Source: Brevibacillus_H ginsengisoli
Lineage (GTDB): Bacteria > Bacillota > Bacilli > Brevibacillales > Brevibacillaceae
Length of the DNA: 64,000 nucleotides
Assembly (NCBI RefSeq): GCF_050113715.1
Contig: NZ_JBNJQR010000013.1
Location: forward strand, 62,001 to 126,000
Direction of reading: 5' to 3'
The notes under the pieces are model-generated. The model ran no database searches and was not told the origin of the DNA. It was given only the letters and a program-made list of their open reading frames with translations. Both the position numbers and the translations under genes were made by a program. Below are positions 51,284 to 60,022 of this stretch, in pieces; positions within the stretch are counted from its first letter, which is position 1, and the number at the start of each line of letters is the position of its first letter.

Positions 51284-52076
51284 GCCACTCCTTTGCCTCC
51301 TCAAGACGGATGGGCATGCTTTCGGCAGCTCCCGTCCAGACGGCAGAGAGTAATTCCGCCACCGGGGGCAGCTGCAGTCGCGCTTCCTCCACCAGGAATG
51401 GCTTTGCAAAGAGTTCTGAAGGCGTCATGGTACCAAGACACTGCCCCTCTTTCATCACGATGCATTCGTCCGCCCATTCAGCGACGAGCTGCATGTCATG
51501 TGTCGTGATGATGACCGTTTTACCTGCTTGGGAAAGGTCGTGCATGACCTCCTGAATGCGTTTTTTTCCGGCTGGATCAAGGAAGGCCATCGGTTCATCA
51601 AGAATGATGACCTCGGTCTCCATCGCAAGTATTCCAGCAATCGCAGCCAGCTTTTTCTGTCCATAACTAAGCTCCGACGGGCTTCGCTCCGCCAGGTGAG
51701 TGATATCGAGCAAGTCCAAATATTTGCGAACCCTCGCTTCCACCTCTTCAGGTGACACCCCTAATTGAATCGGCCCAAAGGCAACATCGTCTCGAACCGT
51801 AAGTGAAACCAACTGATCATCTGGATCTTGAAAAACAATGCCCACGTGATGGACTAACTGCGCCTGATTCTTGCGGGTGATAGGCTCGCCTCGAAATAGC
51901 ACCTCCCCTTGCTCAGTGCGAAACAGCCCATTCAAATGGAAGACCAGCGTGGATTTACCCGCTCCGTTTCCACCGACAATGGCCGTCTTGCAATTTGCCC
52001 TGATACGAAAGGACAGATTATGAAGGGCATCCTTCTCTTGCTTGTATCGATACGTAACACTTCGGAATTCAAACAT
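51255..52076 (-). CDS. nikO: ECF nickel/cobalt transporter ATPase
   Basis: 273 residues. Walker A GGNGAGKSTLVFHL, Q-loop VFQDPDDQLVSLTV, signature LSYGQKKLAAIAGIL and Walker B VIILDEPMAFLDP, the CbiO/NikO class of energy-coupling factor ATPases. Last gene of nikM-N-Q-O (minus strand). Overlaps nikR tail to tail. It powers uptake of Ni(II) or Co(II); the adjacent NikR indicates nickel. Confidence 0.92.
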   Translation of the reverse strand: MFEFRSVTYRYKQEKDALHNLSFRIRANCKTAIVGGNGAGKSTLVFHLNGLFRTEQGEVLFRGEPITRKNQAQLVHHVGIVFQDPDDQLVSLTVRDDVAFGPIQLGVSPEEVEARVRKYLDLLDITHLAERSPSELSYGQKKLAAIAGILAMETEVIILDEPMAFLDPAGKKRIQEVMHDLSQAGKTVIITTHDMQLVAEWADECIVMKEGQCLGTMTPSELFAKPFLVEEARLQLPPVAELLSAVWTGAAESMPIRLEEAKEWLIRHLKGHL

Positions 52077-52094
52077 GCCTGACTTCTCCCTCTC

Positions 52095-52820
52095 CTACCA
52101 CAAATTCCAGACTAAAGCGACAAGCATAACTGCCAAGGAAACTCCAGCGTTCAACCAATCTTGTACGGAAGGTCGGGACCATGAGATGACCGGCATCCTT
52201 CCTTGATACCCCCGTGACAGCATACCGAGATAAATTCGATCAGAACGGCGCATCGCACGAATCAGCAGACTACCGATGAGTGAAGCCAATATCGAATAGC
52301 CACGATAGGAAAACCACTTGCTGGGGCGAAATCCCCTGCTTTGCATCGCCTTAGTCATCACCCTCGCCTCTTCCGCAAAGACCTCCATAAACCGCAAGGC
52401 AAACAGGATTAATTGAAGAATGATATCAGGTACCTTCAATTGGTGCAAAACCTGGATAAACAGCGGAATCGTCACCGTCTGAAACATTAGCGTCAGAATT
52501 TGGGTCACGAAAATTAATCTTCCTGTATATTGAAAAGCTTTCTCCAGCCCTTGCCACGAGAGAGTGACGCCCCACAGGGATAGAGCGACAGACCCCTGCT
52601 CATATAGCGGGAAGAAGAGAAAAGTAAACAGCATAAACGGCAAAATAAGCCGAAGCCGCTTCCAGAAAAGCGAAAAAGGCACCCGACTGATCGTCAGAAG
52701 CCCCTGCCCAAATAGAAGAATCAGAAGGATCGTTTGCCATTCCTTTAGTGATACGCCGATCACAATCAGGAATAGCGCGATAATAACACGCAGTTTCGGT
52801 TGTTCGATCCAATGTGTCAT
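52095..52820 (-). CDS. nikQ: ECF nickel transporter transmembrane protein
   Basis: 241 residues from ATG at 52820, overlapping the stop of the previous gene as ATGA. Upstream in-frame ATG 52841 is an alternative. About six hydrophobic segments and the coupling motif AMQSRGFRPSKWF with RSDRIYLGMLSRGYQG, the two-Arg helices that contact the ATPase in CbiQ-type proteins. Eighteen bases precede nikO. Confidence 0.88.
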   Translation of the reverse strand: MTHWIEQPKLRVIIALFLIVIGVSLKEWQTILLILLFGQGLLTISRVPFSLFWKRLRLILPFMLFTFLFFPLYEQGSVALSLWGVTLSWQGLEKAFQYTGRLIFVTQILTLMFQTVTIPLFIQVLHQLKVPDIILQLILFALRFMEVFAEEARVMTKAMQSRGFRPSKWFSYRGYSILASLIGSLLIRAMRRSDRIYLGMLSRGYQGRMPVISWSRPSVQDWLNAGVSLAVMLVALVWNLW

Positions 52821-53092
52821 TGCGGTTTTCTGCCTATCCATTTGCCGATCATATAGAAGACGCCGAACGTAATACATACACCGATCACACCCGCGATACT
52901 AGAACCCCAAGATCCGGTTCCTGGCAGTGAATAGTCGGGGATTGGTGCGTGAAAATAGCTTGTCGCTTTTCCGATAAAACCTAACTCAGCCCCCGCAGTT
53001 TCATACCCATCCGGGTGAGTAGATGCAAACAGGGACAACAGACCCGCAATCACCACGGAAAAGAGGAACCAGCCAGCAACTCGCTTGTTCAT
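52817..53092 (-). CDS. nikN: PDGLE-domain accessory protein of the nickel transporter
   Basis: 91 residues. PDGLE domain: FASTHPDGYETAGAELGFIG in the extracytoplasmic loop between two membrane helices (about 8-25 and 60-82). It corresponds to CbiN/NikN-type subunits that help the substrate-binding subunit load metal. Overlaps nikM by 4 bases and nikQ by 4 bases. Confidence 0.85.
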   Translation of the reverse strand: MNKRVAGWFLFSVVIAGLLSLFASTHPDGYETAGAELGFIGKATSYFHAPIPDYSLPGTGSWGSSIAGVIGVCITFGVFYMIGKWIGRKPQ

Positions 53093-53724
53093 TCGAGTGT
53101 CATCTCCTTCCTACGGATCATGAAGCTGGAACGAAGAGCAAACGGAACCACCAAGGCGGTAATGAGTCCTTCTCCCAATCCGATAAAGAAATGCCAGAAC
53201 AACAGCGCCTTGGAAGCCAACTCCAACGACACCACACCTGACAAGGCAAGCTCTACGGCTCCTGCCAGCGCCGTTAAGACCACAGACCCCCATGCCCCGA
53301 CAAAGACCACGACAGACCTTGGCAATCGGAACTTACGCAACAAATGAAACAGAATAGCAGCCGCAGCAGGCGCAATGATCGCCATATTCAAAAGGTTCGT
53401 GCCGAGCGCTGTAATTCCCCCGTCCTGAAAAACAAGCGCCTGAATGGCAATCACCGTCGTCATAATTAACGTAGCTGGCCAAAAGCCAAATAAGAAAGTG
53501 GCCAAAGCTCCACCGATCAAGTGACCAGAAGCCGCCGCACCTAATAACGGAAAATTAATCATCTGTGCTGCAAAAATAAATGAGGCCATAACCCCCATAA
53601 CCGGAACTGCCCGCTGCTCCAACTCACCCTTGGAGAAGCGGACACTTTTGGCTAAAACGCCTGCGGTGATCACGGCTGTCGTTCCTAATACGGCCGGACT
53701 CAAAATCCCATCAGGTATATGCAT
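53089..53724 (-). CDS. nikM: Nickel-binding substrate-capture subunit NikM/CbiM
   Basis: 211 residues from ATG at 53724. That start is required: in CbiM/NikM the mature N-terminus MHIPDG chelates metal through the amino end and His2. A longer frame from TTG 53730 would destroy it. Seven membrane helices; AQMINFPLLGAAASGHLIGG carries the metal-binding His later in the chain. It is first gene of nikM-N-Q-O with a NikR-type operator at the -35. Confidence 0.92.
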   Translation of the reverse strand: MHIPDGILSPAVLGTTAVITAGVLAKSVRFSKGELEQRAVPVMGVMASFIFAAQMINFPLLGAAASGHLIGGALATFLFGFWPATLIMTTVIAIQALVFQDGGITALGTNLLNMAIIAPAAAAILFHLLRKFRLPRSVVVFVGAWGSVVLTALAGAVELALSGVVSLELASKALLFWHFFIGLGEGLITALVVPFALRSSFMIRRKEMTLE

Positions 53725-53750
53725 AACCAACCGCCTTCCTCTTTTTTTGT

Positions 53751-53789
53751 ATCATAACATGGTGCTACGAAATGGTAAATGCGTAGCAC
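53751..53789 (-). promoter_or_regulatory. nik promoter with 28-bp NikR-type operator
   Basis: On the minus strand TTTACC (53774-53779), 17-base spacer, TATGAT (53751-53756). GTGCTACG and CGTAGCAC (53762-53789) are perfect arms in a 28-base palindrome, the same overall span as the E. coli NikR operator. It covers the -35 and part of the spacer, so it should repress. Confidence 0.8.
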
Positions 53790-53826
53790 GATATATTAAA
53801 AAAATTGCCCCATGTCATCCGTTCGG

Positions 53827-54603
53827 TTAACAAGAGGCAAAGTAGCGTTGTCTTACGTCATTGGCAGTCTCCTCCTGATTATTGAGGACTTGCGGGATAG
53901 AATATCCGATGAACAGTGGTGAGGAGACAAACCGAGGCACGACTTTCACACAAATCCTCTCGTCCAACTGATAAAAGAAGAGATTATAGCTTTTACAGGT
54001 CTGGTTTAACACGTTGAGAATATAGTGAGTAAGCGATTGAATCATATCCGCCATTTGTTCGATTTGTGCGATCGAAGAAGGATTAGAGAGAATGACGTTA
54101 AACTCGGAGAAGCCTATCCTTGGTTTGGTGGACAGATTACAAATCACACCATTCTGCTCATGTATAGGTACTCCTTCAAAATGCTCGGGAACCGTATGAA
54201 GCATATAATCGTATTCATGAAATCCAATAATTTGCATATGGGGATGGGCAATCGTCCCTCCTGAATAAGGTCCGTGGTTTTTGAATAAGACAACGGATTT
54301 GTACTTGCCGCTTCGTTGCATCTCCTGCCATTTCTCCACAACAAACGACATGAGCTCGTAAATGTGATCTTTCCTGTAGGTAGACAATTCCGCATCACAT
54401 TGATCGGTCTCAATGATCACCGTTTGAAAAGTCTCCTCCAACACATTGAATTTGTTAGGCAGCCAGATGATCGAACCCCGCGTTTCGATAATTCCTTCCA
54501 GATTGTCTCGATCACAGAATGGACAAGCTACTGATCGATTCCGGATATTCTCCGGCTTCTTCCGCCCGATATAGGCATTAAACACCAAATGTGATGACCT
54601 CAT
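53827..54603 (-). CDS. DUF4931 protein, GalT/HIT-like
   Basis: 258 residues from ATG at 54603 (AGAAGGTG upstream). The frame continues upstream without a ribosome site and crosses the next gene's terminator, so the longer version is rejected. MRSSHLVFNAYIGRKKPENI start, then ACPFCDRDN (zinc-type CxxC) and HPHMQIIGFHE, the HxHxQ motif of galactose-1-phosphate uridylyltransferase-like HIT proteins. DUF4931 proteins are found in Bacilli and are uncharacterised. No partners. Confidence 0.8.
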   Translation of the reverse strand: MRSSHLVFNAYIGRKKPENIRNRSVACPFCDRDNLEGIIETRGSIIWLPNKFNVLEETFQTVIIETDQCDAELSTYRKDHIYELMSFVVEKWQEMQRSGKYKSVVLFKNHGPYSGGTIAHPHMQIIGFHEYDYMLHTVPEHFEGVPIHEQNGVICNLSTKPRIGFSEFNVILSNPSSIAQIEQMADMIQSLTHYILNVLNQTCKSYNLFFYQLDERICVKVVPRFVSSPLFIGYSIPQVLNNQEETANDVRQRYFASC

Positions 54604-54693
54604 TTTTTCACCTTCTCGTTCGTCTTTCCAGCTCCCATTAAACCAGATGTCATTATTTACTACTCTACAATATTTGCGCTGATCTATCACGAT

Positions 54694-54724
54694 AAAAAAG
54701 CCCAGCCTCTCTTGAGACTGAGCT
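54694..54724 (-). terminator. Terminator of the cysteine dioxygenase gene
   Basis: On the minus strand AGCTCAGTCTC pairs with GAGGCTGGGCT (G-U pairs included), followed by TTTTTTATC. Confidence 0.85.
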
Positions 54725-54733
54725 TCTGCTTCG

Positions 54734-55216
54734 TTAACTTTCTTCTGGCTGTTGCACCTCGTACGTCCGTTGCTTGCAAACCGGAGGCGCGTAGACATTG
54801 AGAATAATCGTTCGGTTCTCGTTGGAATTCTGGATTGCGTGAATTTGTTGACGCTCAATTGAACAAATCCTCTGTTCCGTATACACATCCGTACAGAGAA
54901 GGCGAACGGTTCCCTCCTGTTTCAGTTCATAAATGTGGTTGGTTAATTCACCTTCCACAATGACTTCACAGGCAAGGGAATCTCCGTGATCGTGAGGCAG
55001 GGAACTGATCAGCCCTGGCAAATTGATAATCACAACTTCCAGCTCAGGAGTCTGATAGATGACATTTCTGCCATAAGGTAGTTGATCCGGTTCCATAATG
55101 TACGGTTCAATTTCTTCTTTGCTGATTTGTAGCGCTTGTAATCGGTTTTGCAATTCTTCAACCGACGGATTCTTAAGGTAGGCGAAATGTTCTCGAATTC
55201 TCGTTAGCAGTGTCAA
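54734..55216 (-). CDS. Cysteine dioxygenase (type I)
   Basis: 160 residues. Cupin fold with the iron-binding PHDHGDSLACEVIVEGEL (two His in the first cupin motif) and the third His in RQQIHAIQN. It oxidises cysteine to cysteine sulfinate with iron and oxygen. TTG start at 55216 with AGAGGTGA upstream. B. subtilis YubC is the same family. Separated by 186 bases from the MarR gene, which may regulate it. Confidence 0.88.
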   Translation of the reverse strand: MTLLTRIREHFAYLKNPSVEELQNRLQALQISKEEIEPYIMEPDQLPYGRNVIYQTPELEVVIINLPGLISSLPHDHGDSLACEVIVEGELTNHIYELKQEGTVRLLCTDVYTEQRICSIERQQIHAIQNSNENRTIILNVYAPPVCKQRTYEVQQPEES

Positions 55217-55402
55217 TCGTCATCACCTCTGGGCGCAAAAAGAAAATCAAATTGATTAACTTTACCGAAATAGTCAACAATCTGACTTTGCTAAAGCTCT
55301 TTGCCTTAATCTATTCAGCGCCAATTGAACGTGATTCTGCTTTATGACCTGTCTTTTCGCCCATTTATTCCCCCAGTTTCACACGAAATCCATCGCTTGC
55401 TT

Positions 55403-55858
55403 TCAAGAGAGGTCTTCAACGTGCCCAGCCAACTTGTCTAATAGCTGCAAAAGTTGTTTTTGCTCGTCTTGACGCAGGCCGTTCATCAGTTCTTCGATGG
55501 TATTCTGGTGTTGTGGCACGATTTTTTTCAAGAAGGCTTCCCCTTCCGACGTAATCTGTGCCAAATTCATACGTCCGTCCCCGGTTGTACCTACTCGTCT
55601 GATGAACCTGTCTTGTTCCAACGAACCTAGTAGGACGGTTATGTTCGCTTTGGTCACGCGAAGCTTCTGGCCAAGCTCTGATGGTTTTAGCGGTTCTTTG
55701 GCCTCCGATAACTCTTGGAGTACCTGAAGCCTCGCTCCTGTGATCCCCATCTTCCTAATCTTGCTCTCCGCCCGTTGTTGCGTGATGGCTGAGGTTTTAC
55801 CCAAAGCCCGATAAAGTTTCATTGCCATAGGAGATTCTGAGGAGGAGGAATTGCTCAT
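55403..55858 (-). CDS. MarR-family transcriptional regulator
   Basis: 151 residues. Winged helix with ITGARLQVLQELSEAKEPLK, ELGQKLRVTKANITVLLGSL and the basic wing RRVGTTGDGRMNLAQIT. Helical dimer ends on both sides. Starts 11 bases after the small membrane protein gene, so they form a two-gene unit. Its target could be the cysteine dioxygenase gene downstream or the unit itself. Ligand unknown. Confidence 0.9.
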   Translation of the reverse strand: MSNSSSSESPMAMKLYRALGKTSAITQQRAESKIRKMGITGARLQVLQELSEAKEPLKPSELGQKLRVTKANITVLLGSLEQDRFIRRVGTTGDGRMNLAQITSEGEAFLKKIVPQHQNTIEELMNGLRQDEQKQLLQLLDKLAGHVEDLS

Positions 55859-55869
55859 GTTATGGCTCC

Positions 55870-56079
55870 TTATCTATACGTCCTGTCTATTTCTTGAAGC
55901 AGATGCATGGTCTCCAACTTTTCGGAGTGACTCTGTGAGGCGTATACCTTTCCCTCAATAAGCTGGTCGTATGCCACACGTATCATCAAAAATGAGCATA
56001 ACACAAAAACAATCACGAGCAACGCACTTAATCGATTTATCATTTTTATCCGAAGTTCTTCTTGTTTACGGTATTGCAT
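55870..56079 (-). CDS. Small membrane protein resembling a class B PBP N-terminus
   Basis: 69 residues from ATG at 56079 (AAGGTGGG upstream); a longer frame to 56205 lacks a site. One membrane helix (about 16-34, SALLVIVFVLCSFLMIRVAY) is followed by DQLIEGKVYASQSHSEKLE, which is the pattern of the N-terminal anchor and start of the pedestal of class B penicillin-binding proteins. The transpeptidase is absent. It is either an eroded PBP gene or a small divisome-type protein. In front of and likely co-transcribed with marR. Confidence 0.6.
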   Translation of the reverse strand: MQYRKQEELRIKMINRLSALLVIVFVLCSFLMIRVAYDQLIEGKVYASQSHSEKLETMHLLQEIDRTYR

Positions 56080-56243
56080 GACGTTTCCCACCTTTAACTT
56101 ACTAGCGCTGTCACCTTTAGTAAATGCAGCTGAGCCCAGAAACGTGTATATCGTGAGCCCAATTCTCTCATGATCAGGATAATATAAATACATCCTTCGG
56201 AACATAAAGGAAGGATCATATCATGATGTAAAAATGATGATAG

Positions 56244-56336
56244 AAGAAAAGACTTCGTCCCTATGCGCTCTGTTTAAGCTCGCGTGTAGTATTTACTGTC
56301 CGCTCCGTTCACTACAGAAGGGAGTCGACAAGAAAA
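56244..56336. repeat. Dispersed inverted-end repeat, copy D (left part only)
   Basis: AAGAAAAGACTTCGTC (56244-56259) through GGGAGTCGACAAGAAAA match copies A and C. The match stops at 56336, and an unrelated terminator hairpin follows. The right half is missing. Confidence 0.85.
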
Positions 56337-56363
56337 AAAGGAAGTGATTTTCACCACCTCCTT
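56333..56363 (-). terminator. Terminator of the FHA gene
   Basis: On the minus strand AAGGAGGTG pairs with CACTTCCTT (one G-U) and TTTTTTT follows, partly inside repeat copy D. Confidence 0.85.
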
Positions 56364-56370
56364 CCACGTC

Positions 56371-57054
56371 CTATAAGTCGAGCATATACCCGAACCGAGG
56401 AACGGTCACAACTCGGTCTCCGTATTTCCCTAATTTTTTACGAAGGCGATAAACCAGCGCATTTACTTCATCTCGCCCAACATCAGGAATATCTGCGGTC
56501 TGGGTAACACGCTCCGGCCATATTTTCAGTTTAATCTCATCGTAGCTGACAGCCTGGTTTACTTTTTGATAAAGCAACATGAACAGATCAATGTCCTTCC
56601 CGGATAAATAAAGCGGCTCACCATCCACCAATACTTCCCGCCTGTCCGGATGAACGGCCAATCCCGTTGACTCCATCATGATCTCCGGGGGAATTCTGAA
56701 CTCACTCGTTTTCCCGAGATCCTGCTCCAACGTGTTGTTGAACGAAAGAACGGCCTCCCCTTTTGCCAGCGTGATGGTATCTCCGTCTCTTAACAAATAA
56801 GGCAGCTGATTAATCGGGTTTCCGTTGACCTCCGTACCGTGCATACTCATCAAATCTGCTATATAGAACTGGTTGTTGTCATTGGTAATCACGGCATGCT
56901 TTCGGGAGATATACATGCTGGAGAATGTGATTTCCGGATCATATCCTTTCCAGCTTCGGCCGAGCAGTACTTCGTTTTTGGTTACGGGTATGACCTCATG
57001 AAATGGATAAGGGTTTCCTTTTTCTACGATCAAAAATACCCCTTGTGACATCAT
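56371..57054 (-). CDS. FHA domain fused to a winged-helix DNA-binding domain
   Basis: 227 residues from ATG at 57054 (CGGAGTG upstream). FHA domain at about 25-105: LLGRSWKG, YISRKHAVITN, MHGTEVNG carry the phosphothreonine-binding residues. A C-terminal OmpR/PhoB-like winged helix lies at about 135-227 (LSGKDIDLFMLLY to RYRLRKKLG-like YRLRKKLGKYG and VPRFGYMLDL). This is a regulator that would bind a phosphorylated partner, as in EmbR, though in the reverse domain order. No kinase gene is nearby. It stands alone next to repeat copy D. Confidence 0.85.
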   Translation of the reverse strand: MMSQGVFLIVEKGNPYPFHEVIPVTKNEVLLGRSWKGYDPEITFSSMYISRKHAVITNDNNQFYIADLMSMHGTEVNGNPINQLPYLLRDGDTITLAKGEAVLSFNNTLEQDLGKTSEFRIPPEIMMESTGLAVHPDRREVLVDGEPLYLSGKDIDLFMLLYQKVNQAVSYDEIKLKIWPERVTQTADIPDVGRDEVNALVYRLRKKLGKYGDRVVTVPRFGYMLDL

Positions 57055-57126
57055 AGAATCACTCCGGTACAATCAATGAAATAAGCGCAATACTATGACG
57101 TATTATTACATATTCGGCCTATTCCA

Positions 57127-58458
57127 TCAATCCGCCAGTTGGTTTCTTCTATTCTCCTCAGTTGGACCTAATCTTGCTGCAATCCCCCCTGCGATCACTC
57201 CCATCAGTGCGGGCAAGAGCCACCCAAATCCCTGTGGATAGAAAGGCAAATGCCCTAGCCAGGCAGTCCAGGCACCCTTCAGGAAGGTCACATTGATCAT
57301 ATCCACCACACTGAAAATCGCCACAAACGTAATCGTGATGCCATACACTCGCCTGGAGCTGTTGAACAATTTATCAGCCAGCCCGAGCAGGATCAATACA
57401 GTCGCAACCGGATAAAGAGCGCCGAGGATTGGAACGGAAACTTTGAGGATTTGGGCCAAACCAAGATTTGCTATAATAAGACTCAGGAAACAAATGATTC
57501 TGACCCATGTCTGATAAGAAAGCGCAGGAATAACACTTGAAAAGAATTGACTGCAAGATGTCACCAGCCCAATGGAGACACACAAGCAAGCCAAGGTGAA
57601 CAAAGCGCCTAACAGTACGGTTCCACCTTGTCCAAACAAACGACTCATGACTTCACTGAGGATTGGGGCGCCATTCGCCGGATTTACGGCAGCACTGGTA
57701 ACACCCAGTGTACCAAGAATGAGGTAGATCACAGAAAGCAGAATTCCCGCGCCAATTCCTGCGCCGATGATATAACCAGACAGCTTTTGGGTATTCTCTA
57801 CACCTTTTGATCGAATAGCATTGGCAACAACAATCCCATAAGCAAGAGCGGCCAGAGCATCCATCGTCTGATAACCGTCCAGAAACCCTTTACTGATCGG
57901 ATGGATCGCATACGCTCCCTGAGCGGCGCCTACTCCCGCATTCGATACAAACAAGCTGCGGATAAAAACCGCCAGGATCATGATGAGCAACAACGGTGTC
58001 AGTAATTTGCCGAAGCGGTCTACCAGTTTGGAAGGCGACATGCTCAACCAGAAGACGACACCAAAAAATACAAGCGTGTAGGCAAGTAAGCTAACAGGAT
58101 GAACAGCCAATTCATGCGGCAGCAACGAACCGAAACTCATCTCGTAGGCCAAACTTCCGGCACGCGGAATTGCCAGCCCAGGACCAATAGAAAGATAGAC
58201 AAGTACAGGAAAAATAAATGCAAACTGCGGACTCACACGCGCAGCCAAAGTCCGAAAGCTGCCGAGCTTGGCAATAGCGGCAACAGCCAGGATAGACAAA
58301 CCTACATCAGACAGAATAAACCCGGCAAGCGAAGGCCACAGCTCATCTCCTGCCTGATACCCGAGAAAGGTTGGAAAGATCAGATTACCCGCTCCAAAAA
58401 ACATGGAGAACAGCATAAAACTGACAAACAGCAAATCTTTTTTTGATAAAGCATTCAT
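57127..58458 (-). CDS. brnQ: Branched-chain amino-acid transporter BrnQ
   Basis: 443 residues. LIVCS-family carrier with about twelve helices: LFSMFFGAGNLIFPTFLGY start, DGYQTMDALAALAYGIVVA, and the GQGG-type loop (LFGQGGTVLLGALFTLAC). It takes up leucine, isoleucine and valine with sodium or protons. AAGGGGA precedes ATG. Promoter by extended -10 at 58567-58575. Monocistronic. Confidence 0.92.
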   Translation of the reverse strand: MNALSKKDLLFVSFMLFSMFFGAGNLIFPTFLGYQAGDELWPSLAGFILSDVGLSILAVAAIAKLGSFRTLAARVSPQFAFIFPVLVYLSIGPGLAIPRAGSLAYEMSFGSLLPHELAVHPVSLLAYTLVFFGVVFWLSMSPSKLVDRFGKLLTPLLLIMILAVFIRSLFVSNAGVGAAQGAYAIHPISKGFLDGYQTMDALAALAYGIVVANAIRSKGVENTQKLSGYIIGAGIGAGILLSVIYLILGTLGVTSAAVNPANGAPILSEVMSRLFGQGGTVLLGALFTLACLCVSIGLVTSCSQFFSSVIPALSYQTWVRIICFLSLIIANLGLAQILKVSVPILGALYPVATVLILLGLADKLFNSSRRVYGITITFVAIFSVVDMINVTFLKGAWTAWLGHLPFYPQGFGWLLPALMGVIAGGIAARLGPTEENRRNQLAD

Positions 58459-58864
58459 GCAATCACGGTCCCCTTAAGAATTTACTTAGTTTATCGATAA
58501 AAAACTTTTTATGGTTAGTATCTCTCTATATTCACTAACCGCTATTGATTACGAATAACCGAAGCTATTGTAGCAGTTGACAAATTGATTTACTAGCCAA
58601 TTAAATTAATTCGAAATAGTAAATCTATAAAACGTTTTCAAAGGGATACGAAGGCGAAGTTTACCCACTTGAATCACCCACTTTAGGATCTAATTTCCAT
58701 AGAATGCTGTCCATCGTCTCTGACGAATTCCGGGATTTACCGTTTACGAAGTAAGTTCTCTGCTCCATGAAAGTTATACCAAACGGCTGTATAAGTTCGG
58801 CTCATTGTGGTATGATTCTAGCGATTTAACCTAGACGCGAAAGTAACGCAGGAGGTCCCCTAAG
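58459..58864. other. Intergenic region, divergent promoters
   Basis: About 400 bases with no gene. Two extended -10 elements are seen: TGCTACAAT (minus, 58567-58575) for brnQ and TGGTATGAT (plus, 58808-58816) for the peptidase gene. TTGAAAACGTTTTAT on the minus strand (58627-58642) resembles a CcpA site, low confidence. Nothing else recognised. Confidence 0.45.
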
Positions 58865-59773
58865 ATGAACAAGTTTTACAAGCTAAGCCTATTGGCAACC
58901 ACCACGATACTCTCCAGTATCATGCTGAGTGGATGTCAAACGTCTCCATTAAACTCCAGTCTTCCCAATAACCAATCTGGCCAGACAGCGCAGCCTGCTC
59001 AACCATCAGATACAGCGCCTGCCCCAAGTCCATCCGATAAAGGTAGTGTGACGCCTGCTCCACCCTCTGATTCACCACAAAGTCCGACCAGTACTTCTGG
59101 ACAAAGCAACGAGGGCACCGTTCCAAGCAGCACCTATCTCAAAGATACGGTTCGTATGGTCAATGGAGTGCCGACCGTGACCAATCCACAGGATCTGCTG
59201 GTGGTTGTCGACAAACAGCGTTCCTTGCCGTCTTCTTATATTCCTGAAGGCCTAGTAGAGCCTAACGTTCCCTTTCCATTTCAAGAAAAGAGTGAGAAGC
59301 GACTCATGCGTCCAGAAGCAGCCAAAGCTTTAGAGGAATTATTCGCTGGCGCCCAAAAAGATAACATTACCCTTTACGGCTGCTCCGGGTACCGTTCTTA
59401 CAAAACCCAAAAAGGCCTATTTGACACCTACGTCAAAACCCAGGGCCCCGAACATGCGGCTCAATTCAGTGCAGTTCCTGGTAAAAGTGAGCATCAAACT
59501 GGATTAGCAATTGACGTATCTGGTGCAGACAGCAAGACTCGGTTAGAGCAATCCTTTGGCAAAACACCTGAAGGCCTATGGCTCAAGGAGCATTGCGCTG
59601 AATACGGTTTTATTATCCGCTATCCAAAAGGTAAGGAAGCTATCACCGGGTACGCTTACGAGCCTTGGCATATCCGCTACGTTGGCAAAAAAGTCGCTCA
59701 AGAGATTACTCAAAGAGGAACTACTTTGGAACAATACTTCCAGAATGCAGTCCCTGCTGGCACAAACAATTAA
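58865..59773 (+). CDS. VanY-type D-alanyl-D-alanine carboxypeptidase lipoprotein
   Basis: 302 residues. Signal peptide with lipobox SIMLSGCQTS (Cys24), then a Pro/Ser/Thr-rich linker (30-90) that extends the catalytic domain into the wall. VanY-type zinc peptidase: GYRSYKTQKGLFDTY, SEHQTGLAIDVSG with the zinc His and Asp, and EPWHIRYVG with the third ligand. It trims stem peptides of peptidoglycan. AGGAGG precedes ATG. Ends at a strong terminator. Confidence 0.92.
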   Translation: MNKFYKLSLLATTTILSSIMLSGCQTSPLNSSLPNNQSGQTAQPAQPSDTAPAPSPSDKGSVTPAPPSDSPQSPTSTSGQSNEGTVPSSTYLKDTVRMVNGVPTVTNPQDLLVVVDKQRSLPSSYIPEGLVEPNVPFPFQEKSEKRLMRPEAAKALEELFAGAQKDNITLYGCSGYRSYKTQKGLFDTYVKTQGPEHAAQFSAVPGKSEHQTGLAIDVSGADSKTRLEQSFGKTPEGLWLKEHCAEYGFIIRYPKGKEAITGYAYEPWHIRYVGKKVAQEITQRGTTLEQYFQNAVPAGTNN

Positions 59774-59816
59774 GTTCTAAAACCGAAAATCTTGAGTATG
59801 AGTATGAACGACACAC

Positions 59817-59851
59817 AAAAAACCACCTTAGTTCACAACTGAGGTGGTTTT
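59817..59851 (+). terminator. Terminator of the VanY-type gene
   Basis: AACCACCTTAGTT pairs with AACTGAGGTGGTT (one G-U), flanked by A-run and TTT. Confidence 0.85.
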
Positions 59852-59971
59852 ACTTCGTCTTTTTACCTTTATCATCGATAAAATCTTCAAGAATGCGCTA
59901 TTATACGATTTTGACTTCTTCCTTGTATATATTATTGTCAGCTAATCGATACACGTAATAGTAGCCTAGAC

Positions 59972-60009
59972 AAAAAAAGACAGCAATCAGAAAAACCTGA
60001 TCACTGTCT
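59972..60009 (-). terminator. Terminator of the NlpC/P60 gene
   Basis: On the minus strand AGACAGTGATCAG pairs with CTGATTGCTGTCT and TTTTTTT follows. Confidence 0.88.
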
Positions 60010-60022
60010 CGTTAATACTTGT

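Noticed and set aside
54604..54888. N-terminal extension of the DUF4931 gene
   Set aside because: It would cross the terminator and the 3' end of the cysteine dioxygenase gene; the site at 54603 is good and the family starts there.
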